A stretch of 64,000 bases of DNA from Closterium sp. Naga37s-1 (Eukaryota; Streptophyta; Zygnematophyceae; Desmidiales; Closteriaceae). The stretch lies in the NCBI GenBank assembly GCA_947471745.1, contig CANJKZ010000768.1, positions 2,797,001 through 2,861,000 on the forward strand, given 5' to 3'. The notes beneath the pieces are model-generated. The model made no database searches, was not told where the DNA came from, and saw nothing but the letters and a program-made list of their open reading frames with translations. Each line of letters starts with the position of its first letter. The stretch's first letter is position 1. The position numbers were made by a program, and so were the translations under genes. Below, piece by piece: positions 9,604 to 19,365 of this stretch.

Positions 9604-11310
9604 ATGGTTGTGAGCTTGTTTGTCGAGGCGGCACGCGGCGCACAGCTGGAGGTGCTGCGACAGGCGGCGGTCTGAGAGCGCATCTCCGTCGCGACGACGC
9701 TCGCGATAACTTTCGCGAAAGAGCTGGTCGGGATATTCGGTAACGCGCCGTACGGGTTTCACGCCATGGTGATGTACCGGAGCGTGCTTTACACCAGCAA
9801 GCGTGGCTTAGAAGCTCCGCGAAGCAATGGTGGAAGCGGAGGCGGGGAACGGGATGTGGCGGAAGGGGAGATCGCGCACAGTGAAGCGGGAGAAGCGGAA
9901 AGCCCGTCCGCGGCTCGGCGGTCGGTGACTGGGATCCGGAATATGCGGAGGCAGCTAACGTCGACAGGTAGAGCCGGCGGGGGGGATGAATAAGGGGTGA
10001 ACTCAGGCGGAAAGCGAAGAGGAATGGGGCATGGAGTAGGTTGTATAGTCGGAGGGAGAGGACAGGGGGAAAGGGGGGAGGAGCGGGGCATGGAGCAGGT
10101 TGTATAGTCGGATGGGAGAGGACAGTAGGGAAGAGAGGAGGCTGCAAGGAGGGAAGGGAAAACAGAATGTGACAGCACATCTAAGTGGGATGCTGTTTAA
10201 ATGTTGTTGGTACAAATTCTCCCTCCCCACTTGTTGAATCCAGTTATCCCTTTCCTTACTACTTACCTTTGTGCTGTTTGCTTTCCCCTTGCCTTGCTTC
10301 GCCTGATATGGTATGCCGTGGGGCCTGACGTGGCATGGCGTGGCTATTCACATTTCAATGTGGAACTGGGCATCGTCGATGGAGGCGATGCTGTGGCAGG
10401 GTATGACACATGGCGGCGTGCAAGTGGTCAACGACATCCGCTAAGGCCCGCGTACGCGCAACACGTACGTGGCGGGGGAGGGGATGACGTGGCATATGAC
10501 GGGATCACGAGGCATGGGATGGGATGGCCTAGGATGTGTGAGTGAGCCGAAGTGGAGGGATGGGGATAGGGATGGGGATGGTGATGGTGATGGTGATAAG
10601 GTGGGGGATATCTTGGTGAAAATGTGATGGCATGGTATGGCATGGGCAGTGCGCAAATGTCTGATTTGGATTCTCCATTCACAGGTTTTCCCAATTTCTT
10701 GATTTCTGTTGTGTGAGACGTCATTCAAGACAGTGACCCCCTTATGACTTATGACACTCCCTTTCCCACCACAGTCTTGACATCTACATGCCACCAGATC
10801 TTACTCTTGATAGCAGTGCAAGAGAAAGCAGCAGCAGCAGCAGTGGCACTGGTGCTATTGTTGCTGCCAGCAGCGCTACTAACACCAGCAGCAGCTTAAT
10901 GAAGGAAGCAATGGGCGGCCAGTGTTGTTTTTTGTGCACGGAGGACTGTGGGTGAGTGATGAGAAGTTGATGTATTCTCCCCTTGCGATCCGATTTGCTT
11001 AGTCCGGAGCGGTGGTGGTTACCATTCAATGCACTCTCTACCTCAAGGTAATTCAAATGTCACTCTCGGTTCCCTCCTACTCCCACCCCACCTCCCACCC
11101 CCATACCCCTTTCGTCCTCTCTATTCCGTTCATGTAAGGCTCCCCCTCCCGCATCTTCCTTCTTCTCTCAGGCTTCTCCCTTTGTTTCCCTCTTGCCCCC
11201 CACGTAGGCTCTTGCAACAGAGCAAATAGAGGGAACGTTTGGGGCGCTCTCATGGGCCATGGATCACGTTCAAGAGTATGGGGCCGACACCTCACATGCT
11301 CTTCCCACCC
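9604..11310 (+). pseudogene. ICME-like copy A, decayed and truncated
   Basis: All four exon regions of copies B and C can be traced. Exon 1 (9604-about 9970) has TGA in place of Trp at 9673. Exon 2 (10359-10464) has lost its AG acceptor (CAA) and has TAA within RYGPR. Exon 3 (10775-11047) is 273 nt, one nucleotide out of phase with its counterparts, and has TAG in the AIRFA region. Exon 4 starts at 11208 (ALATEQIEGTFGALSWAMD) but similarity ends near 11310, before the GHSSG nucleophile. Decayed copia sequence follows. No functional enzyme can be made. Confidence 0.88.
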
Positions 11311-11370
11311 ATTCATAGGTCTGGACTCTGGAAGCGTTTAGGACTGAGTGATGCCTTGCTCGCTATAGAA

Positions 11371-11790
11371 TTAGGCAAGAGTGTCGGAGCGAAACTTTCC
11401 CCCACGGCCGGGGTAAGGACAACTGACACGACGGCTACGAGTGGTCTCGGTGGCTAGCAACCACCTGATCAAGGTAGAATTCACGTCGAACATTTTCGCC
11501 AAGGGGGACACAGTTGTGAAGCGGGAGTAGTTTTCAACGACCACCAAAAAGAAGCTCTCCCCCTCATGCCAAAGGCGAGGGGCGGGGCCTCGGACGTCCA
11601 AGTGGAGAGTCTAGAAGGGTGCGGTGGCCGGACAAAAGGAGGAGGAGTGAGGGGTGGCGCGCAGCCTACCCTCGACGCAGGAAGTGCACGGCGACGCGGA
11701 CGAAAGAGGGAGCGACGCAAAGGCGAGCGGTAGAATTGAGACAAGACGCTTGCTAGATATGCTACGGAGGCGTGGGAGGGTGGTATAACT
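11371..11790 (-). pseudogene. Copia pre-integrase/integrase fragment
   Basis: Spread over three frames, the minus strand encodes SPCTSCVEGRLRATPHSSSF, LDVRGPAP and FFLVVVENYSRFTTVSPLA. These match the pre-integrase linker and the first part of the integrase core of the copia elements at 16-17 kb and 23 kb. It is frameshifted, and the catalytic core is incomplete after the GRGGKF region. It adjoins the truncated end of ICME-like copy A. Confidence 0.8.
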
Positions 11791-11930
11791 GATGACTCTA
11801 GTCATGTCGGATCTGCTGATTTGCGTGTGCCTACTTTAGGACCTCGGCCAGCTGCTAGTGTAGGGCCTTGTGCTTCTAGTGTATGTGTATGTGTATGTGT
11901 ATGTGTAGTTACTGAGGATGACGCATTTCT

Positions 11931-12037
11931 CTCCTTCACACTGGACTCTGGTGTGTCTCAGTGCTTGTCCTGTGACCATACCACTGTCATCCCTCATTCT
12001 GCTAAAGTCCCAGTTGCCCTGGCTGATCTTAATTTTG
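11931..12037 (+). pseudogene. Copia protease fragment
   Basis: The plus strand encodes FTLDSGVSQCLSCDHTTVIP and VALADL, matching the FTLDSGAS protease active-site segment of the copia elements in this window. Protease and integrase fragments of what is probably one element lie on opposite strands, so an inversion or two separate insertions occurred near 11,790. A short (GTGTAT)n run lies upstream at 11,879-11,906. Confidence 0.7.
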
Positions 12038-12059
12038 GACCAGAAGTCGAAAATAAATA

Positions 12060-13320
12060 GACATATATGCACCCACGGCGAGTTAGAATAGGCCAATCCG
12101 GAAGAGACGTATCATGCCCAAAACGCTTACGGTATAGGTCATCGAGGAGTGGTCAAGGTGCAAGCAGGTAGTGCAAGCATTAGGGCCAGTCAGGAATCGG
12201 TACTAGCAGGGGCCAATGTCGTGACCACCTCTGCGAGCCACCCAGCTGGATGTACCATAGCTGGAACCATAAGGACCCCACTGTTGGGAGTGCTGCTAGT
12301 GCCGCTGCGGCTGGCCCTACTACTGCAAAACTCTAGTGGACGCCATGGCACAAGCCAGAGGGGCGTGAAGGCTAGGCTAGAATTCGGTGAAGAGGGTGGC
12401 GAATGAAGCTAGAATGCGAAGCCTACGAAAACGAGGAACAACTAGGCTAGAAGCTTAAAACTCTCACGGAGAGGTGAGTGCGGCTGCCAGCTGCCTTGAG
12501 AAACGTTGATGATAGGAGGCGAGTGGGAGAGACAGCAGATACGTGTGCAATTGCAGCTACCGGGTGCAGTCGACTGTGGTCGAGTGCGGTGTAGCGCGGT
12601 GGAGAGCGGTTTAGAGCGGTGAGTGGCGTTTAGGAACGGTCTAGTGATGGAGCACGTGCAGGAGCACGGGCAGCAGTGCGTAGCGAAGGCACACGAATTT
12701 GTTGCTGCTGCGCGTGGCTCCTAGTGTGTAGGCAGCTCCAGGTGTGCGTACAGTTGTTGCTACTCGTGTCTGTTCGTGCACGGCGGCTTACGTAGGGCTG
12801 CGCGCACAGGCGGCAAGGCAGGGCACAACACGTGACGGGGCGGGGTGCGGGTAGGGGCTGTAGTGGCACTTGTGCTGCCGGCTTACTCACGCCACCCTTT
12901 CACCTTCTCCCCCCATCCCCGCCACCTCCCCCTCACAGCAACAGCCGCGTGAGAGGCGTGGCGGGGCGCAGATAATGTTCATGAAATATTACGACGACCA
13001 AACCTCCACGCCACCTCTCACGCGGGTCTGCTGGTGCGCATGCGCGTGGTCGGGCCGCTGGGCGACGGGTAGATCGACGAGAGGGTCAAGGGGCTGGCGC
13101 TCCTACTAGTCGCGCTGGCGTGCGCGTTGTGGCGCTGGTCACGACTCGCTGGATTGTTCGCCACGGGCAGAATGGGACGATGGGAACTGCGGGGTGCAAC
13201 ATAATGGACACAATTGGTGGACCCATGAGAACGGTCCTAATTCGGAACATGATCTGATACCATCCATCTTGAAAACTAAGGAGCTTTGAGAGCGGGATAA
13301 TGATAGTGATTATGTCAAAA
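12060..13320. other. No gene recognised; possible decayed copia 5' end
   Basis: There is no ORF with recognisable content. Around 13,247-13,258 the minus strand reads TGGTATCAGATC, close to the initiator-Met primer-binding site TGGTATCAGAGC, so the DNA to its left may be the leader of a decayed minus-strand copia element to which the 11.4-11.8 kb fragment could belong. Confidence 0.3.
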
Positions 13321-13362
13321 GGAGGGGGGAGGGGGGGGGTGGGGGGGGGGGGGGGGGGGGGG
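13321..13362 (+). repeat. G-rich tract
   Basis: Forty-two bases of almost only G, including an uninterrupted run of about 22 G after the single T at 13,340. It could form G-quadruplexes, and its exact length is probably unreliable. Confidence 0.9.
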
Positions 13363-13666
13363 TACAAGCAAAGTGTTGAGAAATTTTCTGTTTTCCTTAA
13401 CATGGAACTCACTATAGCCTATCTGGTAATACAAGCATAGTTTGACAACATGATGCACGCTCATTTGCTGCATACCAGGCCCTCTGATTCACTTTGAGGG
13501 ACGTAGAGGGATCAGGGTCCTTCTGCGTGGAATCCCTGATTGACAGTGTCTTTTAGAAAAAAAAAACCTGAAAAATCAGTGTCACTTAAAAAAAAACCCT
13601 AAAGCATCAGCATTCCCTAAGAAAAAAGGCTGTTTTAACTAAACCACACGGCTGACTGCCTCTTGG

Positions 13667-13800
13667 TGTCAAGATAGCAAGCAGGGAATGGTTGCATTGA
13701 ATGAAATGTGGGTACAAGTACTAACCCTAACTTCGGGTTGTACCCCATATGGGCTACCCCACTATAGCCTACACAGAACTAACACATATATAGTTTGACA
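13667..13800 (-). repeat. 3' LTR of outer copia
   Basis: Starts TGTCAAGATAGC and ends AGTTTGACA on the plus strand, giving 5-bp terminal inverted repeats TGTCA/TGACA. It carries the internal pair GGGTACAA (13710-13717) and TTGTACCC (13738-13745). One substitution separates it from the other LTR (CACTATA here, CATTATA at the right). Confidence 0.95.
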
Positions 13801-13823
13801 TACCCCCATAGGCAAAGTGGGGG
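13801..13823 (-). promoter_or_regulatory. PPT hairpin, outer copia
   Basis: CCCCCA (13803-13808) can pair with TGGGGG (13818-13823). On the coding strand the purine half abuts the 3' LTR, as in copia I. Confidence 0.7.
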
Positions 13824-14029
13824 AGAACAAGGGGTCACAAGACCAGTCAAGAAAAGCAAAGCAAGCTCGGGGTGGATCACAACGTCACCACACACTTGAG
13901 CACAAGCAAAGGGGCCACAAGGCCAGTTCACATGTAGAGGTATATATGCAACAACAACAGTACAGTGATCACTACCTAGCAAGAGTAAACATGCAGGTAT
14001 ACATATATAGATCACAGTACAACCAGAGT

Positions 14030-14660
14030 CTACAGCAAGTGAGGAAACGTAGGCACCAGGCCTAGAGCAGTGCAGAAGCGCTGATGATCACCAGCCGGAA
14101 GAGCCTTGGTGAACACATCAGCAGTGTTGGCCCAGGTGGGCACGTGAGCGACACGAAGCTGACCACGCTGCTGCAACTCTCGAGCAAGGAAGTAACGCAG
14201 AGCGATGTGCTTCGTTCTGTGCTCCAGTCTGTGGTCCTGACACAAGGCAATGGCAGCCTTGTTGTCGACGTACAGAACTGGAGGAGAACGAGGCCTCTCT
14301 CCCAACTCGGTCAGCAGGTAGGTAAGCCAGCGTAGCTCCTGTGCAGCCATGGCTATGGTGTAGATCTCAGCCTCACAACTGGAGCTGAGAACAGAAGACG
14401 AGCAAGAAGATCGCCAAGAAACAGAGCCAGAGCCAAGGCTGAACGTGTAACCCTGTGACGACCGCTGCGTAGCCAGATCGTCAACCCAAGAAGCGTCTGA
14501 GTGCCCAGTGAGGACAACTGAGCTCCGCCCTCCAAGCACGAGCCCCATGCCCGATGTACTGCACAAGTAGCGCAGTACCCTCTTCGCAGCATCCATGTGC
14601 ACCTTTCGATGCCTACCAGGAGCCACGTAGTGAGCCAGAAGGCCAAGAGGGTACGCGAGG
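14030..14660 (-). pseudogene. RNase H domain of outer copia pol
   Basis: The minus strand encodes about 210 residues from LAYPLGLLAHYVAPGRH through TGHSDASWVDD, SSCEAEIY, YVDNKAAIALC and HRTKHIALRYF to a TAG stop. The order and residues match the C-terminal part of copia I pol. The domain is joined at about 14,657-14,660 directly to the pre-RT linker, because the RT core is deleted. The deleted piece corresponds to inner-element positions 19997-20814, 818 bp, so the downstream part is also out of frame. Confidence 0.88.
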
Positions 14661-17342
14661 AGGGGGAACCTCATCGACGTAAGTGCCTGTGGACTTCCAG
14701 GATGCCATCTCTGCGTCCACGGCTGTCTGCCACTGAGAGGAGTACTCACCCGCGATCGCCTCAGCGTAAGAGCGCGGGATCTGGATGTCTGGGGCATCCG
14801 GGTCTCCCTCAGGGGCAAGCAGCATGGCCACGAGATGAGGCGCAGCGGCTGCAAGACACTCAAAGTCCTCCTGCCTGTCCTCAAGGACGTCCGTGCCAAG
14901 AGCACACTCACCCCCGACGGACGGAGGACAGACAGACTCAGACTCAGCAACAAGACTAGCAGCGAAGTCGAGACGACAGGCAGCAGCAAAGTCAACAAGC
15001 TCAGAGACTAAGGCAGACGCATCAGCAGACTCAAACGACGGGTCAGTGACAACAGTGGCTAGCAGATGCGTGACAGTAGGGTGAGCAGCACGAACCAGGT
15101 CAGACTCAGGGTCCTGAACGTCAGGCAGAGAAGACGCAGGAGGAGACGGTAGGGGAACACGCTGTGGAACAGAGGAAGGACGAAGTGCCATTGCGTGCAT
15201 GCCAGGGACAGGAGGCGGACGCTCACGAGGAACACGACGACCAGTGCGACCAGTGCGACCAGCGCGAACAGGCGAGGCAGGACGAGACGCAGGCTCACGA
15301 CGCTCTGTAAGCGAGTCTGTCTGCTCCGTGTAAGGAGAAGGAGCAGGCAGTGATGCGCCGGGCTGTAACGGGAGGCCAGTTGAAGACGGGAGGCTAAGAA
15401 CCTGGCGAAGCACGGAGTCAGGCGGTGGCAGAGACGACGGTGACGGCGGAGCGAAAAACAGTCGCGACGGTGCAGGGCCACCAGTACCAGTAGCTCCAGC
15501 GCCTCCAGCAGCTCCAGAACCTCCAGCTTCAGCGCCTCCAGCAGCAGCACCTCCAGCTCCAGTCACTCCAGCAGCAGCACCTCCAGCTCCAGCGCCTCCA
15601 GCGGCTCCAGAACCTCCAGCTCTAGCGACTCCAGCAGCAGCACCTCCAGCTCCAGCGCCTCCAGCAGCAGCACCTCTAGCTCCAGGGACTCCAGTAGCAG
15701 TACCTCTAGCTCCAGCGCCTCCAGCAGCTCCAGAACCTCCAGCTCCAGCGCCACCAGTAGCAGCACCCCCAGAACTGGCACCTCCAGCCTCACGGTCCCC
15801 AACTCCAGGGTCGACAGGACCAGCGCCAGGGCCTCCAGCAGCAGCACCCCCAGAGCAGACACCTCCAGCTCCAGGAGCAGTACCAGTCCCGGCAGCTCCA
15901 GTACCTCCAGTACGAGCACCTCCAGGACCAGAGACACCAGCACTCCCAGTGCCTCCATGACAAGCAGCTCCAGCAGCACGACTCCTCAGGCAGGTACGCG
16001 ACGCAAGCCACTCTCGTGCCTGTTGTGGTGAGACAGACCCGCGTCGTGAAACGAGACCCAGAGGAACGCCAGCAGACTCAGCACCCCCAGGCTCCGCACC
16101 CCCCGGCACCTCACGGACGGGCTCAGCACCCCCAGACTCGGCAGCCGCAGGCTCAGCACCCCCAGGCTCCGCACTCCCCAGCACCTCACGCGCAGGCTCA
16201 GCACCCTCAGAAGCAGCACCCCCAGCAGCACCTCCCGCAGCAGCACCTGAGTCGCTAATGACCTCTACAAGCTCAGCCAAGGGGGGTGGGTCTACCTGAG
16301 ACACACCTGAAGGAGCAGGACCCTGAGGGGGGAGGGGGTCTACCGGAGGGGGACCTGGAGCGAGGAAAAGCGGCGGGGGAGGGAGAGGGGCAGTGCGGTA
16401 GGGGAAGAGACGGTAGAAAGGAACCGACTCGTCAAAGGTGACGTCCTGAGAGGGGAAGACGCGACGCGAGGTGGGGTGGTAAAACTGCCAGCCAGGCGCG
16501 TCAGGGACAAAGCCAAGGAAGACACAGGGAATGGTGCGGGAGGAGAGCTTGTCCGCGGATGTATCGCGGACAAGGGCACGAGCACCCCAGACCCGGAAAC
16601 GCGACGCATCGCCAACCTCCCCCGTCCAACGCAGTGTGGGCGAGGTCTCCGGCAAGGAGACACAGGGCCAGAGGTTGAGCTGCTGCGCGGCGTACCGGAC
16701 CGCAATCGGCCACAGAAAATGGGGAGCCGCTGCATGAATCAAGGAGGTACGAGCGACCTCCATGACTAAGCCAATGCAGCGCTCAGCAACCCCATTTTTC
16801 TGTGGTGAACCCGGAAGCGTGAACGACTGCTCGATGCCCTCCCCCTGACAGAAGGCCCGCAAGAGGTCGGAGGTGAACTCACCACCTCTTTCAGAGTGCA
16901 GACGCAGGACAGGAAGGTCCTGGCGGAACCTGCGGCGGAGCCGGAGACGAACTGCTCGGATCCAAGGGATCAGGACAGCATGGACCTCACCCTTGGTGCG
17001 CAAGGGGAAGACCGTGGTGTACCGCGAGTAGTCGTCGACAACCAGAAAAAAAGTACCGCTCACCGCCCTGTCCACGAACGCGGGCGGGGCCCCACACGTC
17101 CAGGTGGAGGGTCTGCAGAGGAGCCTCTGTCGGGGGAAACGAGGAGGAGTGAGGAGCGGCGCGCTGCCGCCCCTCGACGCAAGGAAGGCAGGGCGGCGCA
17201 AGCAAGGCAGGGAGGGGAGGGAGAGACCTGGGAAGACCGGACACAAGGAGGCGACGCTGTATGCCACGTAGACGTGGCAAGGAGGGGTGACCCAGACGGT
17301 GGTGCCAGAGAAGAGTCTGGTGCGACAGGGAGCGACACTCAC
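14661..17342 (-). pseudogene. Integrase core and long linker of outer copia pol
   Basis: A 909-codon open frame (17342 to 14613) begins in the integrase core (FFLVVDDYSRYTTVF, RLHSERGGEFTSD, SPQKNGVAERCIG, the D-D-E region), then runs through WPCVSLPETSP and FLGFVPDAPGWQFYHPTS. An Ala/Gly/Glu-rich linker of nearly 400 residues follows, with short repeats of the GGAGAGG and GGAEP kind and one SPQQAREWLASR motif. It then ends in the pre-RT segment YAEAIAGEYSSQW...YVDEVPPPR. Integrase joins element DNA to the host. The frame is shifted relative to the upstream protease part, and RT is deleted downstream. Confidence 0.88.
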
Positions 17343-17910
17343 AAGGGGAGGCTACCTGACCTGACGCAGACACCTGACCAGTAGCAGCTACCTGAGGAGG
17401 CGCAGTCGTCAGTGTGTAAAGACTCGACCCTGGCCGACGGGTAAACGTGGCCAGTTGGCGGCCGGTCCGGGAGCACGTACAGATCGCCACACGCTGTCCT
17501 CCAGGGGTAAAGGTGTCAACCCACTGGTCCTGGAGAACTGCGTTGCTCACCAAGTTCGTAGAGAACGAGGGGAGGTGGAAGCCTGTCAGTGAGCCAGACG
17601 GAACCGCCGGGCACGGAAGCACAGTGGTGGACCGTGCAAGAACTGGGCCCCCTGAGGGGTCAGCCAGAGAGACTGCAACAGGTGCAGTGAGTGGTGTGAG
17701 TGTAGTACTGTCACGAAAGAAACAGCGGGAAGCACCTGAGTCAAGCGTGAAGGTGTGCAAGGCCTCAGCAGGCGCAGTACCTGAGGAAGCAGACTCGCTA
17801 GCACCTGAGGCAGCAGCCTCACTAGCACCTAGAGCAGCAACCTCTATACCGGGGTCGTACTGCACGCACAGGTGACAGTCACGCTCAGCACCACCAGGCA
17901 AAGCAGACAT
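16987..17910 (-). pseudogene. Protease and pre-integrase segment of outer copia
   Basis: The frame carries HTFTLDSGASRCFFRD (aspartic protease active site DSGA), then VSLADPSGGPV, the pre-integrase zinc-type segment LLWHHRLGHPSLPRLR, PCLPCVEGRQRAAPHSS and LHLDVWGPARVRG. It overlaps the integrase frame in a different phase, so a frameshift lies in the first part of integrase near 17,050-17,150. It is also out of phase with the gag remnant upstream. Confidence 0.87.
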
Positions 17911-17933
17911 GGCAGTAAGGATGGCGTCATAGT

Positions 17934-18467
17934 CTAAAGCAAAGACATCAACGCCCGACCTAAGTAGCTCAAGCAGGGGGGGATCTCAGCCTCGTCGCCA
18001 AACTCTGTGCGCCAGGCGTCAGTCAAATAGGCGAAGCAGCGGGAATGTGCGTGACCAGGTGTCCCACAGGTCTCACCAGCTCGACGACCTATGCGAATGA
18101 CATACGGGCAGCGACCCGAACTCGGAGACGGCCCACGCTGGTAAAGCCACTCACGAAGCTGCCGGGGCGTAAGGGTCGGACGCCGCCGTAGCTGCATCTG
18201 GCCACCGCCAGACACTCCGCACCAAACAGCGCCACAGTGACTGCTACTACGGCCGCCACCACTCCCACTGCTGCCACCACCGCCGTCACCACTCCCACCG
18301 GTACGACAAAGTGAAGTCATGGCGGGCAAGCTAGGAGGAGCGCGACCTCTAGGGCAGTACGGAGTGAAGGCAGTAGCACGAGTAGCAGCAGCAGCAGTAA
18401 GAGCAGCAGGGCAGCGCGCGGCCAGAGCAGGGCGGCGTGCAGCCAGAGCAGGGCGGCGCGCGGCCAC
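17934..18467 (-). pseudogene. Gag nucleocapsid remnant of outer copia
   Basis: A Gly/Ser-rich segment leads into TPRQLREWLYQRG and CPYVIRIGRRAGETCGTPGH, giving C-X13-C-X4-H-X4-C, then AHSRCFAYLTDAW. The inner element has the same arrangement in its Gag. The capsid-type N-terminal half of Gag (about 220 residues in the inner element) has no counterpart here: upstream there is only a repetitive Ala/Arg-rich stretch and the leader. A frameshift near 17,960 separates it from the protease. Confidence 0.75.
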
Positions 18468-18556
18468 AGCAGGGCAGTAGCAGGTAATAGCTCCTAGGGC
18501 AGAAGCACATAGGGCCTCTTTTTTTTTTTAATAATTATTTTAATTTTATTTAGGGT

Positions 18557-19009
18557 TTAGCAGGGCGTTGGCGCAGGGCAGGGCGCTGGCGCAGGGCAGG
18601 GCGCGGGCGCAGGGCAGGGCGCTGGCGCAGGGCAGGGCGCCAGCGCGCGCAGGGCAGGGCGCTGGCGCAGGGCAGGGCGCCAGCGCGCGCAGGGCAGGGC
18701 AGTGGCGCAGGGCAGGGCGCTGGCGCAGGCTGCAGCAGTGCGTGACGCGAGGGGAAGCAGAGCGCGACGCGACGGGCTGCCTTAGGGCGCGACACGCGGG
18801 CTGCAGCAGAGCGCGACGCGCGAGGCAGCAGCGCGCGACTCGTGGGCTGCCGTAGGGCGCGACGCGCAAGCTGCAGCAGAGCGCGACGCGCGGGGCAGCA
18901 GCGCGCGACGTGCGGGCTGCCGTAGGGCGAGACGCGCAGGGCCGCAGCACGGGCGTAGGGCAGGGCGCAGGCGCAGGGCAGGGCGCTGGCGCAGGGCAGG
19001 GCACTGGCG
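18557..19009 (-). repeat. Leader repeats of outer copia, left part
   Basis: Imperfect tandem repeats built on GGCGCAGGGCAGGGCGCT (18 bp), with derived GCGACGCG blocks in the middle. The inner copia inserted in this array at 19009/19010; the array continues on its other side at 26194-26350. The final five bases TGGCG (19005-19009) are the target duplication. Confidence 0.85.
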
Positions 19010-19138
19010 TGTAAAAATGAGAGAAGTGATTGTACTAGGAAAGTATTGGGTACAAGTAGGAAACCCTAAACTTACTGTACCCCATAGTAAATACCCCACT
19101 ACAGCCTAAACAAACTGTAGCAGATATAACATTTGACA
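19010..19138 (-). repeat. 3' LTR of inner copia
   Basis: Begins TGTAAAAATG and ends ATTTGACA on the plus strand. The fourth base has changed relative to the other LTR (TGTC), so the terminal inverted repeat is damaged on this side only. Confidence 0.95.
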
Positions 19139-19161
19139 CACCCCCATAGGCAAAGTGGGGG
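19139..19161 (-). promoter_or_regulatory. PPT hairpin, inner copia
   Basis: CCCCCA (19141-19146) and TGGGGG (19156-19161) repeat the hairpin found next to the 3' LTR of copia I and the outer copia. Confidence 0.7.
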
Positions 19162-19365
19162 AGAGCAAGGGGTCACAAGACCAGTCAAAAAGGGAAAGCA
19201 AGCTCAGGGTGGATCACAACATCACCACACTCACTGAGCACAGGCAAAGGGCCACAAGGCCAGTTCACATGCAGAGGCATATATGGAACACAGACATCAC
19301 AGTGATCTCTACCTTGCAAAGCAAGCATGCGGGTATATATATATAGATCACAGTACAAGCAAAGC

